A stretch of DNA of 64,000 nucleotides from Deltaproteobacteria bacterium (GTDB lineage: Bacteria; Desulfobacterota; Binatia; UBA1149; SPBQ01). Shown here piece after piece: positions 17,713-26,606 of this stretch (its first letter is position 1; each line of letters starts with the position of its first letter). The stretch lies in assembly GCA_029262375.1 (NCBI GenBank), contig JAJCZM010000043.1:62001-126000 (forward strand). The letters run 5' to 3'. The notes under the pieces were generated by a model. It saw nothing but the letters and a program-made list of their open reading frames with translations. It ran no database searches and had not been told where the DNA came from. The position numbers were made by a program, and so were the translations under genes.

Positions 17713-20379
17713 CTATGCATCGATCGCGGGACGACGCTGAATGAACTTCGGTTTCGTCACTGCCAGCACAACCGGCAGTAGCGTGAGCGAAGCCGCCCAG
17801 CTGATGGTCATCCAGATCGCGAGAAGCAGCCCCATCTCAGCACAGAAGCGGATATTCGTAATTAGCGGCCACGCCATCGTCGAGAAGACCATGGTAATGG
17901 ACACGAACGTCACGTTCTTACCGGCGGTCGTTACCGCAAGATAGACGGCCTCGGAAACACGCTCGTCGTTCTGATCATCCGAATACTTCCCTTCGAGCTC
18001 GAAGTACGACTCGATAGCCCTACTGACGATATAGAGTCCGTAATCGATACCGAATCCGACGCCCACCGTGATCACCGGCAACGTATTGATGTTGATGCCC
18101 ATGTTTTGGTAGCCCATGTACGCGTTGATCACGAAATTCGACACGATCAACGGCAGCAGCATGATCAGACCCGACACGAACGAACGGTAGGTAAACAACA
18201 GAACGATATAGATCGTTCCGAAGCCCAACGCGTTCATCATCACGTCGTTGCGCAGCAGTTCTTGGTTGGCTGCCGCGAGCACACCGATCAAGCCGCCGGC
18301 AAGACGGAACGCCGCCTTGTCCATCGGGTTGGCCTCGATGTACTCCTCGGAGCGCGCGATGATTCGTTCGATGTTCGAGCCCTTGTGGTCTCGACAGAAA
18401 AACGTCACGTGCGCCGTCTGATAGTCGGTCGTTACATACTTCGCGGTTTCAGTCGGCGGTGACCCCGAGAAGAAGATGAAGAACAATCCACCGATATCAA
18501 CCCAGTTGTTGGGGATGACACCCCACTTCGGCTCGAGTTCGTGGAACACGCTGTTCACGGCCCGAATGATGTCGGTCAGCGAGAAGCTGTAGCCCACTCC
18601 CGGGTCGCGCTCGAGGAAACGCTGGAAGCCTTCCATCGTCTTGAGCGCTTGCGGGTCTTTCATCGCGTTCTTGTCTTCGCCTTCTGCGACGATGATCAGC
18701 GGCTCAACGCCACCGAACTTGCCCTGAATCTTCGTATGCGACTCGTTGTAGGGCGAGTCGATGAAGAGCAAGGGCGACGCTGCGGATGGATCGCCGATCG
18801 TGAGGTTCGTCCACTGCGTGGCGCAGAAGCCGGAAACTCCGATCCAGAACACCAAGGTGAACACCTTCCCCGCCCTGCTGAGCGTGACATCGGCGAAACG
18901 CCGGATGGCCTGCTTGAACCAACCCTCACTACGCTTCGTCACGATCTCCGGATCGGGAGCCTGTAGCAGATCGTAGATGATCGGGTTGAGCAGTAACTCG
19001 GAGATCGTAATCGCCAAGATCCAGAAAGACGCGGTGATCGCCAGTTTCTGGAGCATGGTGATCGGCACCAAAATGATCACCAATACGCCGAGCGCGTCCG
19101 TGATGATTCCCGACAATGTGGGAACGAATAGTTCGGCAAACGACGCGATGATCGCCTCGTGCTTGTTGAACTCGCAACGCCGGAACTCTTCGTAGTACCG
19201 GTCGTGCATCTGCACTGAGTGACTGACCGCGCGGGCCGTAATGAAGAACGGAACGACCAAACCCAGTGGATCCAGCGCGAAGCCGATCATTTCGATGAAG
19301 CCCAATCCCCAGACCGCAGCCAGAACGCCGGTGATCGTGGGCCGCAGTGCGCCGCGCCAATCGTGGAAGTAGATCCACAGTACAATCCAAATGAAGAGTG
19401 TCGCGGCGATGAAGACCTCAAAGATCTCCATCGAATAGTGATAGATCCAGCCGTACAGTCGTGGCTCGCCTGCGGCCCACAGTCTCGCGTCGGATCCGAA
19501 TTGCGTGATCGTGGCCGTGCCTTCGGTGCCGTCACGCTTGTACTTCACGGTTGCGCCAGCCCCTTCGGAGCCGGCCAGCGCATGCGCAATCTCCCATCGC
19601 GCCTTCACTACTTTTCCGTTGAGATGCGTAATGACATCGCCGGCTTCCAGGCCGGCAGCCTCGGCGCCGCTATTAGGAAAGAGGCGTTTGACCACCACGC
19701 CCGTGCCCTCTTCAACGCCATAGGCCTTTGCGCGATCAGGATCTACATCGACGTACTGAGCGCCACTCCACCCCTTGATGTGGGGCAAGATGACACGCTC
19801 TTCCATCTCTTCGAATATTCGCTTGTAGTCCAGTCTTCCTTCGATGAAATTCGCGCGAATAACGGCGGCCTTGTCGTCGAGTGAGACGAGAATGCCGTAC
19901 ACGTTCTCCGAGTTGTGAACGATACGCCGAATATCGTGCGCATCAGCATCGGTCCTGGGTAAGCCGATCATGATCGGCTCGGACCTGAGCGTACCACCGG
20001 CCGCAACTTTCAAGTGTCGCGTAGTACGGTGACCTATCGATTCGATCTGGTTGTGGTTTACGCCGTAGACCTTATCGATTTCCTCGGTGATCAAGAAGAT
20101 CTGCGCGAGGCGCTCGACCGAGAACACGTTCCCGTCATCGACCTCGTACATCATCATGATGTTGTTGGCACCGCCGAAGTCTTTTGAATACGTGTTGTGA
20201 ATCTTGATGAACGGATGCGACTGCGGGAGCAGGTCGCCAAAACTCGTGATGAGCTCGAGACGCGATGCGTACCAACCGAAGATCGCGGTGGTCAAAACGA
20301 CCGTGATCGAGATCGGAACGCGGAAGCGAATCAGCTGCTCTCCGAGCAGATAAAGGGCTGGCTTGTCCTGTCTTGACAT
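17713..20379 (-). CDS. RND-family exporter (MMPL/HpnN-like) with embedded PDZ domain
   Basis: 888 residues. The plan is one N-terminal membrane helix (about 22-37), a large periplasmic loop, a bundle of five to six helices (about 312-470), a second periplasmic loop, and a final helix bundle ending near residue 880. GIDYGLYIVSRAIE and ITMVFSTMAWPLI fall in the second bundle, as in RND/MMPL proteins. Unusually, residues about 218-295 of the first periplasmic loop read as a PDZ domain: GTGVVVKRLFPNSGAEAAGL, then EAGDVITHLNGK. The family exports lipids or hydrophobic compounds using the proton gradient. It lies 14 bases downstream of a Ycf48-like lipoprotein gene on the same strand, a known pairing. 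Substrate is unknown. Confidence 0.88.
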   Translation of the reverse strand: MSRQDKPALYLLGEQLIRFRVPISITVVLTTAIFGWYASRLELITSFGDLLPQSHPFIKIHNTYSKDFGGANNIMMMYEVDDGNVFSVERLAQIFLITEEIDKVYGVNHNQIESIGHRTTRHLKVAAGGTLRSEPIMIGLPRTDADAHDIRRIVHNSENVYGILVSLDDKAAVIRANFIEGRLDYKRIFEEMEERVILPHIKGWSGAQYVDVDPDRAKAYGVEEGTGVVVKRLFPNSGAEAAGLEAGDVITHLNGKVVKARWEIAHALAGSEGAGATVKYKRDGTEGTATITQFGSDARLWAAGEPRLYGWIYHYSMEIFEVFIAATLFIWIVLWIYFHDWRGALRPTITGVLAAVWGLGFIEMIGFALDPLGLVVPFFITARAVSHSVQMHDRYYEEFRRCEFNKHEAIIASFAELFVPTLSGIITDALGVLVIILVPITMLQKLAITASFWILAITISELLLNPIIYDLLQAPDPEIVTKRSEGWFKQAIRRFADVTLSRAGKVFTLVFWIGVSGFCATQWTNLTIGDPSAASPLLFIDSPYNESHTKIQGKFGGVEPLIIVAEGEDKNAMKDPQALKTMEGFQRFLERDPGVGYSFSLTDIIRAVNSVFHELEPKWGVIPNNWVDIGGLFFIFFSGSPPTETAKYVTTDYQTAHVTFFCRDHKGSNIERIIARSEEYIEANPMDKAAFRLAGGLIGVLAAANQELLRNDVMMNALGFGTIYIVLLFTYRSFVSGLIMLLPLIVSNFVINAYMGYQNMGININTLPVITVGVGFGIDYGLYIVSRAIESYFELEGKYSDDQNDERVSEAVYLAVTTAGKNVTFVSITMVFSTMAWPLITNIRFCAEMGLLLAIWMTISWAASLTLLPVVLAVTKPKFIQRRPAIDA

Positions 20380-20393
20380 CTAAGTAGTGCTCC

Positions 20394-21530
20394 CTATCCG
20401 AATCTGCGGAACCAAGTCTCGCCGCCGTCCTCGGTTACCATCACGAAACCGAAACCGCCGACGATCCAGCCGACGGTGTTGTCCAGGAACCGCACGCGAC
20501 GCATCCAGTTGTTGACCTGGGTGCCGAGATCACCTTTGGCGAACTCAGCGCCCGCCACGGCACTTACGACTTGCCCGGAGGCTCCTACGACCCATCGCGT
20601 GCCGTTCGGAAGAATCGTCGCGCTGTAGAAGGGGTCGATGTAGTCGGAGACGTTGTTGGGAACGAAATTCCAATCCTTTCCGCCGTCTGTCGTCATTGCG
20701 ATCCGACCGTCCAAGCCGGCGACGATGCCGGTCTTGTCGTCGAGGAACTCGATGTCGAAGAAGGTCGGCAAGTCGAGAATGTCGAGAACGGAGGAGTCCA
20801 TGACGCTAGCCTGCTGTTCCTGCCAGCTCTTGCCGCCATCGATCGTCTGGAAGATCTTTCCGAACTCGCCGACGATGTAGCCCGTGGTCGCATTCAGGAA
20901 AGTGAGGTCGTAGAGAACCGGATCCTCAACCGCGAGGAGCAGGTCTTCAGAGATTCCCTCAGTGGGGACAGCGACAGTCTCGGTATTCCAAGTTTTGCCG
21001 CCGTCGGTCGTGCGCGTGTAGATCGATTTGTCGCCGACCGCATGCGCGGTGTTCTCGTCGAGAACATCGAGCGCGAAGAGGTACGCGTACTGACACGGGT
21101 CCTCGTTGAGTTCCCGATAGGAGCGCTCATCGTCGTCGGCGCATTCCGGATCGAGCCAGATCTCGTTCGTCTGTACCGTCCAGCTCGCGCCGCCGTCGGT
21201 GGTCTTGAGAATGAGGCCTTCCTCGCCGACGACCCAGCCGACCTTGTTGCCTTCGGCGAAGTCGATACTGTAGAGCGCCTTCTCGGTGCCGGTGTCCACC
21301 CGCGTCCAGCTGAAGCCGGCGTCGGTTGTGTGGAGCATCTTGCCCCCGTAACCGATGATCAGGGCCTCTTTCGGCGCCTTCACATACACATCGAAGTAAC
21401 GGTCACTGACGTAGATCTTCTGCTCCGTCATCGGCTCAAATTCGCCGGTACGGTGACAGCCGGCAGTCGCCAACAACGCGGCCACCATTACCAGCGCGCA
21501 GAAGCGGGCCGTAAGGTCTCTCACGATCAT
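20394..21530 (-). CDS. Ycf48-like/BNR-repeat lipoprotein paired with RND exporter
   Basis: 378 residues. The signal ALVMVAALLATAGC gives a lipobox LATAGC near Cys24. The mature part is a chain of beta-propeller units, each with T-DGG-SW or T-DGGKTW (TTDGGASWTVQ, TTDGGKTWNTE, TIDGGKSWQEQ, TTDGGKDWNFV, TEDGGETWFRR) and partner GYIVGEFGKIF or GWIVGGFGFVM motifs, as in the photosystem II assembly factor Ycf48 family. Non-photosynthetic bacteria often carry these beside RND transporters. It probably works as an outer- or inner-membrane-tethered partner of the exporter encoded 14 bases downstream. That role is an inference from context. Confidence 0.87.
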   Translation of the reverse strand: MIVRDLTARFCALVMVAALLATAGCHRTGEFEPMTEQKIYVSDRYFDVYVKAPKEALIIGYGGKMLHTTDAGFSWTRVDTGTEKALYSIDFAEGNKVGWVVGEEGLILKTTDGGASWTVQTNEIWLDPECADDDERSYRELNEDPCQYAYLFALDVLDENTAHAVGDKSIYTRTTDGGKTWNTETVAVPTEGISEDLLLAVEDPVLYDLTFLNATTGYIVGEFGKIFQTIDGGKSWQEQQASVMDSSVLDILDLPTFFDIEFLDDKTGIVAGLDGRIAMTTDGGKDWNFVPNNVSDYIDPFYSATILPNGTRWVVGASGQVVSAVAGAEFAKGDLGTQVNNWMRRVRFLDNTVGWIVGGFGFVMVTEDGGETWFRRFG

Positions 21531-21652
21531 CCTGTTCTCCTTTAAGAAGTGCGGACGGAGCGACTAATTGGACCGACTCACGACCATACGTGGACCGGCA
21601 CTAATACTCCGCGCAGCGAAGGGCTGATCTAACGGGCAGGTACTTACAAGTC

Positions 21653-21679
21653 AAGAACTTGCGAGGACTGCAAGCTCTT
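21653..21679 (-). terminator. Imperfect hairpin with following T-rich stretch
   Basis: AAGAACTTGC (21653-21662) and GCAAGCTCTT (21670-21679) pair with a single A.C mismatch around a 7-base loop. On the minus strand this sits 28 bases after the stop at 21708 and runs into TTCTTGACTTG. It is a plausible terminator between the small exported protein and the Ycf48-like gene. Confidence 0.45.
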
Positions 21680-21707
21680 GCGATAGCCGATTCTTCAGGC
21701 TCAGGGG

Positions 21708-22151
21708 CTACTCTTCGGGGAAGAATTCGCGTCTCTCGGCACCTTCGACCAACGTCTGCTGATCGACCTTCCACTTCCCTTCTTCCTTAACCAGGTCGTA
21801 CACTTCGTGCTCATCGAGGCCGAGTTGGTTGAGATACTTGTCTTGAGACTTGAGCACGTTCGGCACGCGTGCCTTGCCGTCCACCATGACAGCATCGAAT
21901 ACCTGGAAGCCAAATATCTTCACTTCCCCCATTTGGACGATGTATTGCTGCTCTTTCGCCCATTCTTCCTGGCCCAGGCTACGACTCATGCTCGACGATA
22001 CGTATTGGTAGGCATCAGAGAACCGATTTTCCTGCATGGCTTTCAAGTAGCTGCGCAGGGTGTCTTCCGGCGACGTTTCGGCCTGCGCCGCCGACGGCGA
22101 GCAGACGAGAAAGGCAACGATCACGAAGGATTTCAGCACACGTTGGTACAT
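21708..22151 (-). CDS. Small exported protein, NTF2/DUF4878-like
   Basis: I start the gene at ATG 22151 (147 residues). A longer upstream frame exists, but that part overlaps the glycosyltransferase gene and lacks protein-like character. The N-terminus (VLKSFVIVAFLVCSPSAAQA) is a signal peptide cleaved near residue 25. The mature protein begins ETSPEDTLRSYLKAMQENRF, then has amphipathic helix and beta strands (VFDAVMVDGKARVPNV; EGKWKVDQQTLVEG), resembling small NTF2-like periplasmic domains. It probably follows the GT39 gene in one transcript. Function is unknown. Confidence 0.7.
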   Translation of the reverse strand: MYQRVLKSFVIVAFLVCSPSAAQAETSPEDTLRSYLKAMQENRFSDAYQYVSSSMSRSLGQEEWAKEQQYIVQMGEVKIFGFQVFDAVMVDGKARVPNVLKSQDKYLNQLGLDEHEVYDLVKEEGKWKVDQQTLVEGAERREFFPEE

Positions 22152-22192
22152 CACGCGGGTATGGTAGCAACCGGCTACCCGAAGGCAACCGC

Positions 22193-23806
22193 CTACGGAG
22201 ACTGTGCCGAAACCGGCCTGAGGAGAAGATGCCGGCGGTTTCGAGCCACCGTCTCGAACTCCACTCCGGGCGCGATCTGAGCGAGCGGTTCCAAGCGTTT
22301 CTCCTTGGTCAATATCAGTGTAAATACGGCCGCTTCCGCATCGACCCCGTCTTCGATCGCATGGCGATACTCCTCGTCGCTCACTTTGTAGACCCCTGTC
22401 CACCCGGTGTAGTACAGGAACGAGAAGGGCCGGACGCGGTATATGACCATTCGATCCGGACGGCCCATCGCGCGAGCGAGCTCGGCCAGGTCGCGGTCAC
22501 TCGTTAGACGCTCCGCGGCAATCCCCCCGAAGGCACTGACAAGCACAGAGGTCGCCAGGCAGCCACTCGCAACGGCGATGCTGACGTCAGCACCACTCGA
22601 GAAGAACCGACGGCGCACAAGTACGGCTGCCGCCACTCCCGAGGCCGGAACAAAGCAGGACGCCGCCCACGCGACGCTCGGGTCGACGATGACGGCTGCA
22701 ATCAACGCTGCCGGTGCGAGCAACGCAACGACGCCGGCGCCCGCCAGAGCCGCGCTGAGTCCTCGAGAGCCTGGCTCGCTCAAGCGCCCCCAAGCCCACC
22801 ATGCCGTCAAGACGGCCAGTGGTGGGAACGACGGCACCACATAGGTGGCCAACTTCCCGCTCGACAGCGAGAAGAACGCAATCACCGCGAGCGCATAAAC
22901 CGCCAAGTAGAATTCCGAGTCACGACAGCGCAGTGCTCGTACGACGGCCAACGGGATGAGCGGAGACCAAGGCAGCAGCGCCGCAAACGTGATCGGAATG
23001 AAGAAGAGAGCCGGCTCGGGATGAAATTTCTCGACGTCTCCGAAGTAGCGCTGCAGGTTATGCAGCCATACGAAGTCTCTGAGATAGTCCGGATGCGCGA
23101 GCCAAACTGGGAGCGCCCAGGCGCTGACGATGCAGACCACCACAACGACGCCTATCGCGATGCGCCGCCAATCCAGCTCGCGGCGAGCCGCCGCGAAGCA
23201 CGCCGGGACCGCAAGTAACACGAGGGCCACGGGCCCTTTGATCAACGTTGCGAGCGCTGCCAGGACAAAGGCGAGATAGGGAATGCGCCAACGCCCCGAG
23301 TCCCGGGCTACCCTCTTCTCGGCGGCCAACGTGCTGAATAGCGCGATCGTCAGTGCCGCGGTAAAGACGCCGTCTAGATTCGTGAAGCGGCCCAAGTGAA
23401 CGAAGAAAAGCGAGGACGCCAGGAAATATGCCGCCAATAGCCCCGCCGGCACACTGCGCCGCGAGCCGAACCAGTATGTCGCGACCAGCGTAGTCCAGGC
23501 CGACAACGCTGGTACCAGACGCGCTGCGGCCTCGGAGACGCCGAAGGCGCGATAGCAGGCGCCGACCAAAATATAGAAGAGCGAGGGCTTGTGGTGATAG
23601 GCGGTGCCGTTGAGAACAGGCTCGAGCCATTGGCCCGCCTCCATCGTATTCTTCGCAATCAGCGCGTGTTTCGCCTCATTCGGGTCGAGAAGCGCGAACC
23701 CGCCGAGGCCAGGGAAAATCAGTGCCGTCGCCGCCAGCACAACCAGCGCGAGGCCGCCGGAACGTTCGAGCCGAAAACCACCCCAACGACCGACCCAACT
23801 ATTCAA
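22193..23806 (-). CDS. GT39/ArnT-like membrane glycosyltransferase
   Basis: 537 residues with about 11-12 hydrophobic segments. The first periplasmic loop holds FALLDPNEAKHALIAKNTME, matching the acidic metal/catalytic site of the ArnT/PMT (GT39) family, then GTAYHHKPSLFYILVGACYR. A C-terminal soluble domain of about 90 residues follows (MVIYRVRPFSFLYYTGWTGV). Family members move a sugar from an undecaprenyl-phosphate donor to lipid A or protein. The acceptor here is unknown. A second member is encoded at 61191-62828. Confidence 0.85.
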   Translation of the reverse strand: MNSWVGRWGGFRLERSGGLALVVLAATALIFPGLGGFALLDPNEAKHALIAKNTMEAGQWLEPVLNGTAYHHKPSLFYILVGACYRAFGVSEAAARLVPALSAWTTLVATYWFGSRRSVPAGLLAAYFLASSLFFVHLGRFTNLDGVFTAALTIALFSTLAAEKRVARDSGRWRIPYLAFVLAALATLIKGPVALVLLAVPACFAAARRELDWRRIAIGVVVVVCIVSAWALPVWLAHPDYLRDFVWLHNLQRYFGDVEKFHPEPALFFIPITFAALLPWSPLIPLAVVRALRCRDSEFYLAVYALAVIAFFSLSSGKLATYVVPSFPPLAVLTAWWAWGRLSEPGSRGLSAALAGAGVVALLAPAALIAAVIVDPSVAWAASCFVPASGVAAAVLVRRRFFSSGADVSIAVASGCLATSVLVSAFGGIAAERLTSDRDLAELARAMGRPDRMVIYRVRPFSFLYYTGWTGVYKVSDEEYRHAIEDGVDAEAAVFTLILTKEKRLEPLAQIAPGVEFETVARNRRHLLLRPVSAQSP

Positions 23807-23881
23807 AACTGCGCCCCCTGCCTTGTCAGCGCGCGCCGACGGTTGCTCACAGCGCCGGAGCGGCCTAAAAGAACCATCGTC

Positions 23882-24253
23882 ATGGAACAGACCCCAGAAG
23901 TCGAAGAAATCGTCGCAGTAGACAAGGCCGCCAGAATAGAAGAGATCTTCCGTGGCTTCGAGGCCAAAGGTGCTGTCGGCGCCGCGGGCGACGCCAGCTA
24001 CCTCTTCGAACTAGAGGGGGATGATGGTGGAACCCATTTACTGAAGGTCGCGCCTTCAGGCGTCACTTGGGAGAGCGGTTACAGCGGTGCTGCCGATGTC
24101 TCGGTGAAACTCAGCGTCGACGATTTCCTCGCCATTGCCGATGGGACGTTCGACGGCCGCCTGGCAGTCGCCAGTGAGCGCATCGAAGTGGATGGAAATA
24201 TGGAGCTGGCCGAAGGTTTGGTCGGCTTCATAGAGCCCGAAGAGACTCTATAA
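23882..24253 (+). CDS. SCP2 sterol-binding domain protein
   Basis: I start at ATG 23882 (123 residues). The open frame continues upstream but overlaps the divergent GT39 gene. The pattern IEEIFRGFEAKGAVGAAGD, YLFELEGDDGG, WESGYSGAADVSVKLSVDDF and ADGTFDGRLAVASERIEVDG is characteristic of small SCP2-like domains, with the D-x-T-x2-G-x2-A core of the hydrophobic pocket. There is no signal peptide, so it is likely cytoplasmic. These domains bind lipids or acyl-CoAs. It is a monocistronic plus-strand gene convergent with the receiver gene. Confidence 0.82.
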   Translation: MEQTPEVEEIVAVDKAARIEEIFRGFEAKGAVGAAGDASYLFELEGDDGGTHLLKVAPSGVTWESGYSGAADVSVKLSVDDFLAIADGTFDGRLAVASERIEVDGNMELAEGLVGFIEPEETL

Positions 24254-24282
24254 CCCCTCCGGCCAGCTTCACGAAAACTTAG

Positions 24283-24732
24283 TTAGTTGGCGCCTTCTGC
24301 GCGCTGGTAGTGCACGCCCGAGTCGGACGCATCACCATGGCGCGAAGCGAGCCGCCCCTCGAAGACCTCGTTGATGACCTGAAGGACTACTTCGTCATCG
24401 AAAGGCTTCGACATATAGAGATCCGCTCCGACCTCCAAGGCCTTTACCTCGTCGGACTTCTGACCACGTGCCGTGAGGATCATCACGAACACCCCCGATA
24501 GCTCGGGAGTATTACGGATCTCTCGACAGACCTCGTAGCCGTCCATACGCGGCATCATCACGTCAAGCAGAACCACCTTCGGCTTGCATCGCTTGACGGC
24601 CTCCAAACCCTCGACACCGTCGGCACCGGTTTCCACCTCGATCCCCTCAGCCTCGAGAATGAAGGCAACCGTTTCCCGAATGTTCGGCTCGTCATCCACA
24701 AGCACAACCATGTTACGCAGTTCGGTGTTCAC
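24283..24732 (-). CDS. Single-domain response regulator (CheY-like)
   Basis: 149 residues made of one receiver domain (1-122) plus a short polar tail. Asp13/Asp14 (VLVDDEPN) bind Mg, Asp57 (VVLLDVMMPRMDG) is the phosphorylation site, and Thr87 (ILTARG) and Lys109 (YMSKPF) are the switch residues. No output domain follows, so it would act by protein contact. The neighbouring minus-strand gene at 26603 encodes a second receiver fused to a coiled coil, a possible partner. No kinase is in view. Confidence 0.93.
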   Translation of the reverse strand: MNTELRNMVVLVDDEPNIRETVAFILEAEGIEVETGADGVEGLEAVKRCKPKVVLLDVMMPRMDGYEVCREIRNTPELSGVFVMILTARGQKSDEVKALEVGADLYMSKPFDDEVVLQVINEVFEGRLASRHGDASDSGVHYQRAEGAN

Positions 24733-25076
24733 TCTGATTCCCTCGTTGGCGCCCCGCGCCTTCGCGATCTAGATCAGTAATGATCGCACGTCCTATTCGT
24801 CATCGGCTACCGCAAACTACATTGCTGCTGTCACCGATTCGTACGTGCGTCACTTCTGTAACGGTGCATCCAGACCAACTGGAATCTCGATCCGCGCGTC
24901 GGGCAGCATGCTTTCACACTTTCCGGGGCGAACGGCGTCGATTGCACGCCTACGAAACTGCATGTCCCGTGCCAGGAATACCCCCTACTCGTGGCTACGC
25001 AGTTGCTATGTCGGATCGCGGCCATTGGAGCCTCCCCATTGCAGCGGACCGACGCGGCCCCTAGTTTCGATCAGGC
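24733..25076. other. Intergenic gap without a recognisable gene
   Basis: About 344 bases between two divergently read genes. Only short frames without family-like features occur. It must contain the promoter of the receiver gene (minus). The 10-base palindrome GATCTAGATC near 24766-24775 lies just upstream of that start; I do not know whether it is used. Confidence 0.4.
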
Positions 25077-25904
25077 GTGGCTTGGCTCCTACTACATAGT
25101 ACCGCTCCGGAGGCCGCTCCCCCTGGGGACGCACCGCAGCTGTCCGAGGCGTCCCCGGCGTCCCCGGTCTCTAACGATGCCTGGGTACTTCTCGGCGATC
25201 TCTCCTGCGCCCTGTATCAGGCCGGTTTCGTCCGAGAGATGCTTGCCCACGGACACGTCCCCGATGTGCTCGTGGGCGCCGGATACGGCGCTGTGAATGC
25301 GGTGCTGGCGGCGTCCGCCAACGCGGACCGTTTCGTCAGAGGCTGGGAACGTCTACGGGCTCGGCGATTCATCATGGCTGCCGCGCTCGACGATGCCGGC
25401 GGCCTAGCGGCTCGTCTCGCTCCAGGGGAGGGTCTGGATGCTACCGTTCGCCGAGCAGCCGCCTCCGCCGACCTGAAGACGATCACCCTCCTGGCCGTGG
25501 GCGAACGCTTTATTGCGCTCGACTCGAAAGAAGGCGCACGTGCCGCTGACCTACTGCCTGGGGCGTTGCGACGTACGGATGTCGAACCCGACACGATCTC
25601 GGCGGGGATCCATGCCGCTGTGGAGGCAATGCCCGCGTGCCCTGATGACAGAGCGACGACTGTGACGGTCTGGGGGGCCGATCAGTGGGCAGCATCGTCG
25701 CCACTGGTACTGAAAGCGATCTCGGACGCCGCAAAGGCCGGCGCTGCCGTCCGCTTCATTCACGCCGACACGTTGCCGGCGCCGTCGATGCTCGAGCTCA
25801 TCCTACCCGGTGCGGGTACGGTAGACCGCGCGATCAAAAGAGGGAGCGAGGCTGCACTTGCCGCACTCGATGCAGAGCGACAAGCAACCGCGCGCGATCG
25901 TTAG
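25077..25904 (+). CDS. Patatin-like protein lacking the catalytic Ser (probable pseudo-enzyme)
   Basis: 275 residues. An in-frame stop at 25062 makes GTG 25077 the first possible start. After a Pro/Ala-rich lead, residues 36-80 follow the patatin layout: a beta strand and turn (WVLLGDLSCALYQAGFV), then DVLVGAGYGAVNAVLAAS. In active patatins the last motif is G-x-S-x-G; here position 69 is Gly, not Ser. The region expected to hold the catalytic Asp-Gly-Gly (about 190-200) reads ISAGIHAAVEAMP, also lacking Asp. A non-catalytic homologue is the inference. It converges with the gene ending at 25926. What it binds is unknown. Contrast with the intact patatin at 45272-46324. Confidence 0.6.
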   Translation: MAWLLLHSTAPEAAPPGDAPQLSEASPASPVSNDAWVLLGDLSCALYQAGFVREMLAHGHVPDVLVGAGYGAVNAVLAASANADRFVRGWERLRARRFIMAAALDDAGGLAARLAPGEGLDATVRRAAASADLKTITLLAVGERFIALDSKEGARAADLLPGALRRTDVEPDTISAGIHAAVEAMPACPDDRATTVTVWGADQWAASSPLVLKAISDAAKAGAAVRFIHADTLPAPSMLELILPGAGTVDRAIKRGSEAALAALDAERQATARDR

Positions 25905-25925
25905 ATTGCCACTCAGCAAGGCCGC

Positions 25926-26606
25926 CTACGGAGCGGCTTCGGGGGCGGGCGAACTATCGTCGTCGGGGGCGGGCGCCGATTCTGTGTCTCCGTCCTCTTC
26001 AACGAAGGGCTCGACGTCGGGATACCCGAGGGACTTGTAGGACTCTAGAAAGTCCTTGAAAAACGATTCCTTCGCATAGTCTTCTTCGTCAACCGTGAAC
26101 TTGACGACCATGTACTCACTACGATCCGGCGCCAACGAAACGAAGAACGTTTCGTAGCGGTTCTTCTCACCCTCGATCTTGCTCTTGAGAGTGTACGCGT
26201 GCGTCTCGACGCCGGCCTCGACCTTGTCGATACGCGTATAGCCGAGCAACGCGTCCCCGCGTTGCTCCATCATCTGAGTCTGGCCGTTGAGCGTCAGCCT
26301 CAAGCCGTTCGGAACGAGCGAGGGATCCTCGATGGCGAAGGACTCGGCGACGATGTCGGCGCGTGTGTGGATGGTGGCCTGGTCGGTGCCGCCATCGAGG
26401 GTCTCGGCATAGACCAAGCGCAGAACCGTCGAGCTGTTCGCGACCTGCCGCCAGCCATCCCCAGTCGGGGGATGGACGCGAAAGCTCCCAAGTCGGTACT
26501 CGGGGCTCACGATGTTGTAGACCGTCAGGCCCTGCGCGACGGCTGCCGCGGGCGCGAAAACTACAGAGATAAAGAGAAGGATGAAGGACAGGATGAATCG
26601 GTTCAC
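25926..26606 (-). CDS. Exported protein of unknown function
   Basis: 226 residues. The signal peptide is FILSFILLFISVVFAPAAAVA, cleaved near residue 24. The mature part starts GLTVYNIVSPEYRLGSFRVH and is largely beta-strand-like, with YETFFVSLAPDRSEYMVVKF in the second half. It ends in an acidic Pro/Ala/Asp/Glu tail (EEDGDTESAPAPDDDSSPAP), probably disordered. The ATG overlaps the stop of the coiled-coil/receiver gene (ATGA at 26606-26603), so the two are co-translated. I do not recognise the family. Confidence 0.75.
   Translation of the reverse strand: MNRFILSFILLFISVVFAPAAAVAQGLTVYNIVSPEYRLGSFRVHPPTGDGWRQVANSSTVLRLVYAETLDGGTDQATIHTRADIVAESFAIEDPSLVPNGLRLTLNGQTQMMEQRGDALLGYTRIDKVEAGVETHAYTLKSKIEGEKNRYETFFVSLAPDRSEYMVVKFTVDEEDYAKESFFKDFLESYKSLGYPDVEPFVEEDGDTESAPAPDDDSSPAPEAAP

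Noticed and set aside
24831-25025. 64-codon minus-strand frame in the gap before the pseudo-patatin gene
   Set aside because: No RBS, no homology-like features, unusual composition.
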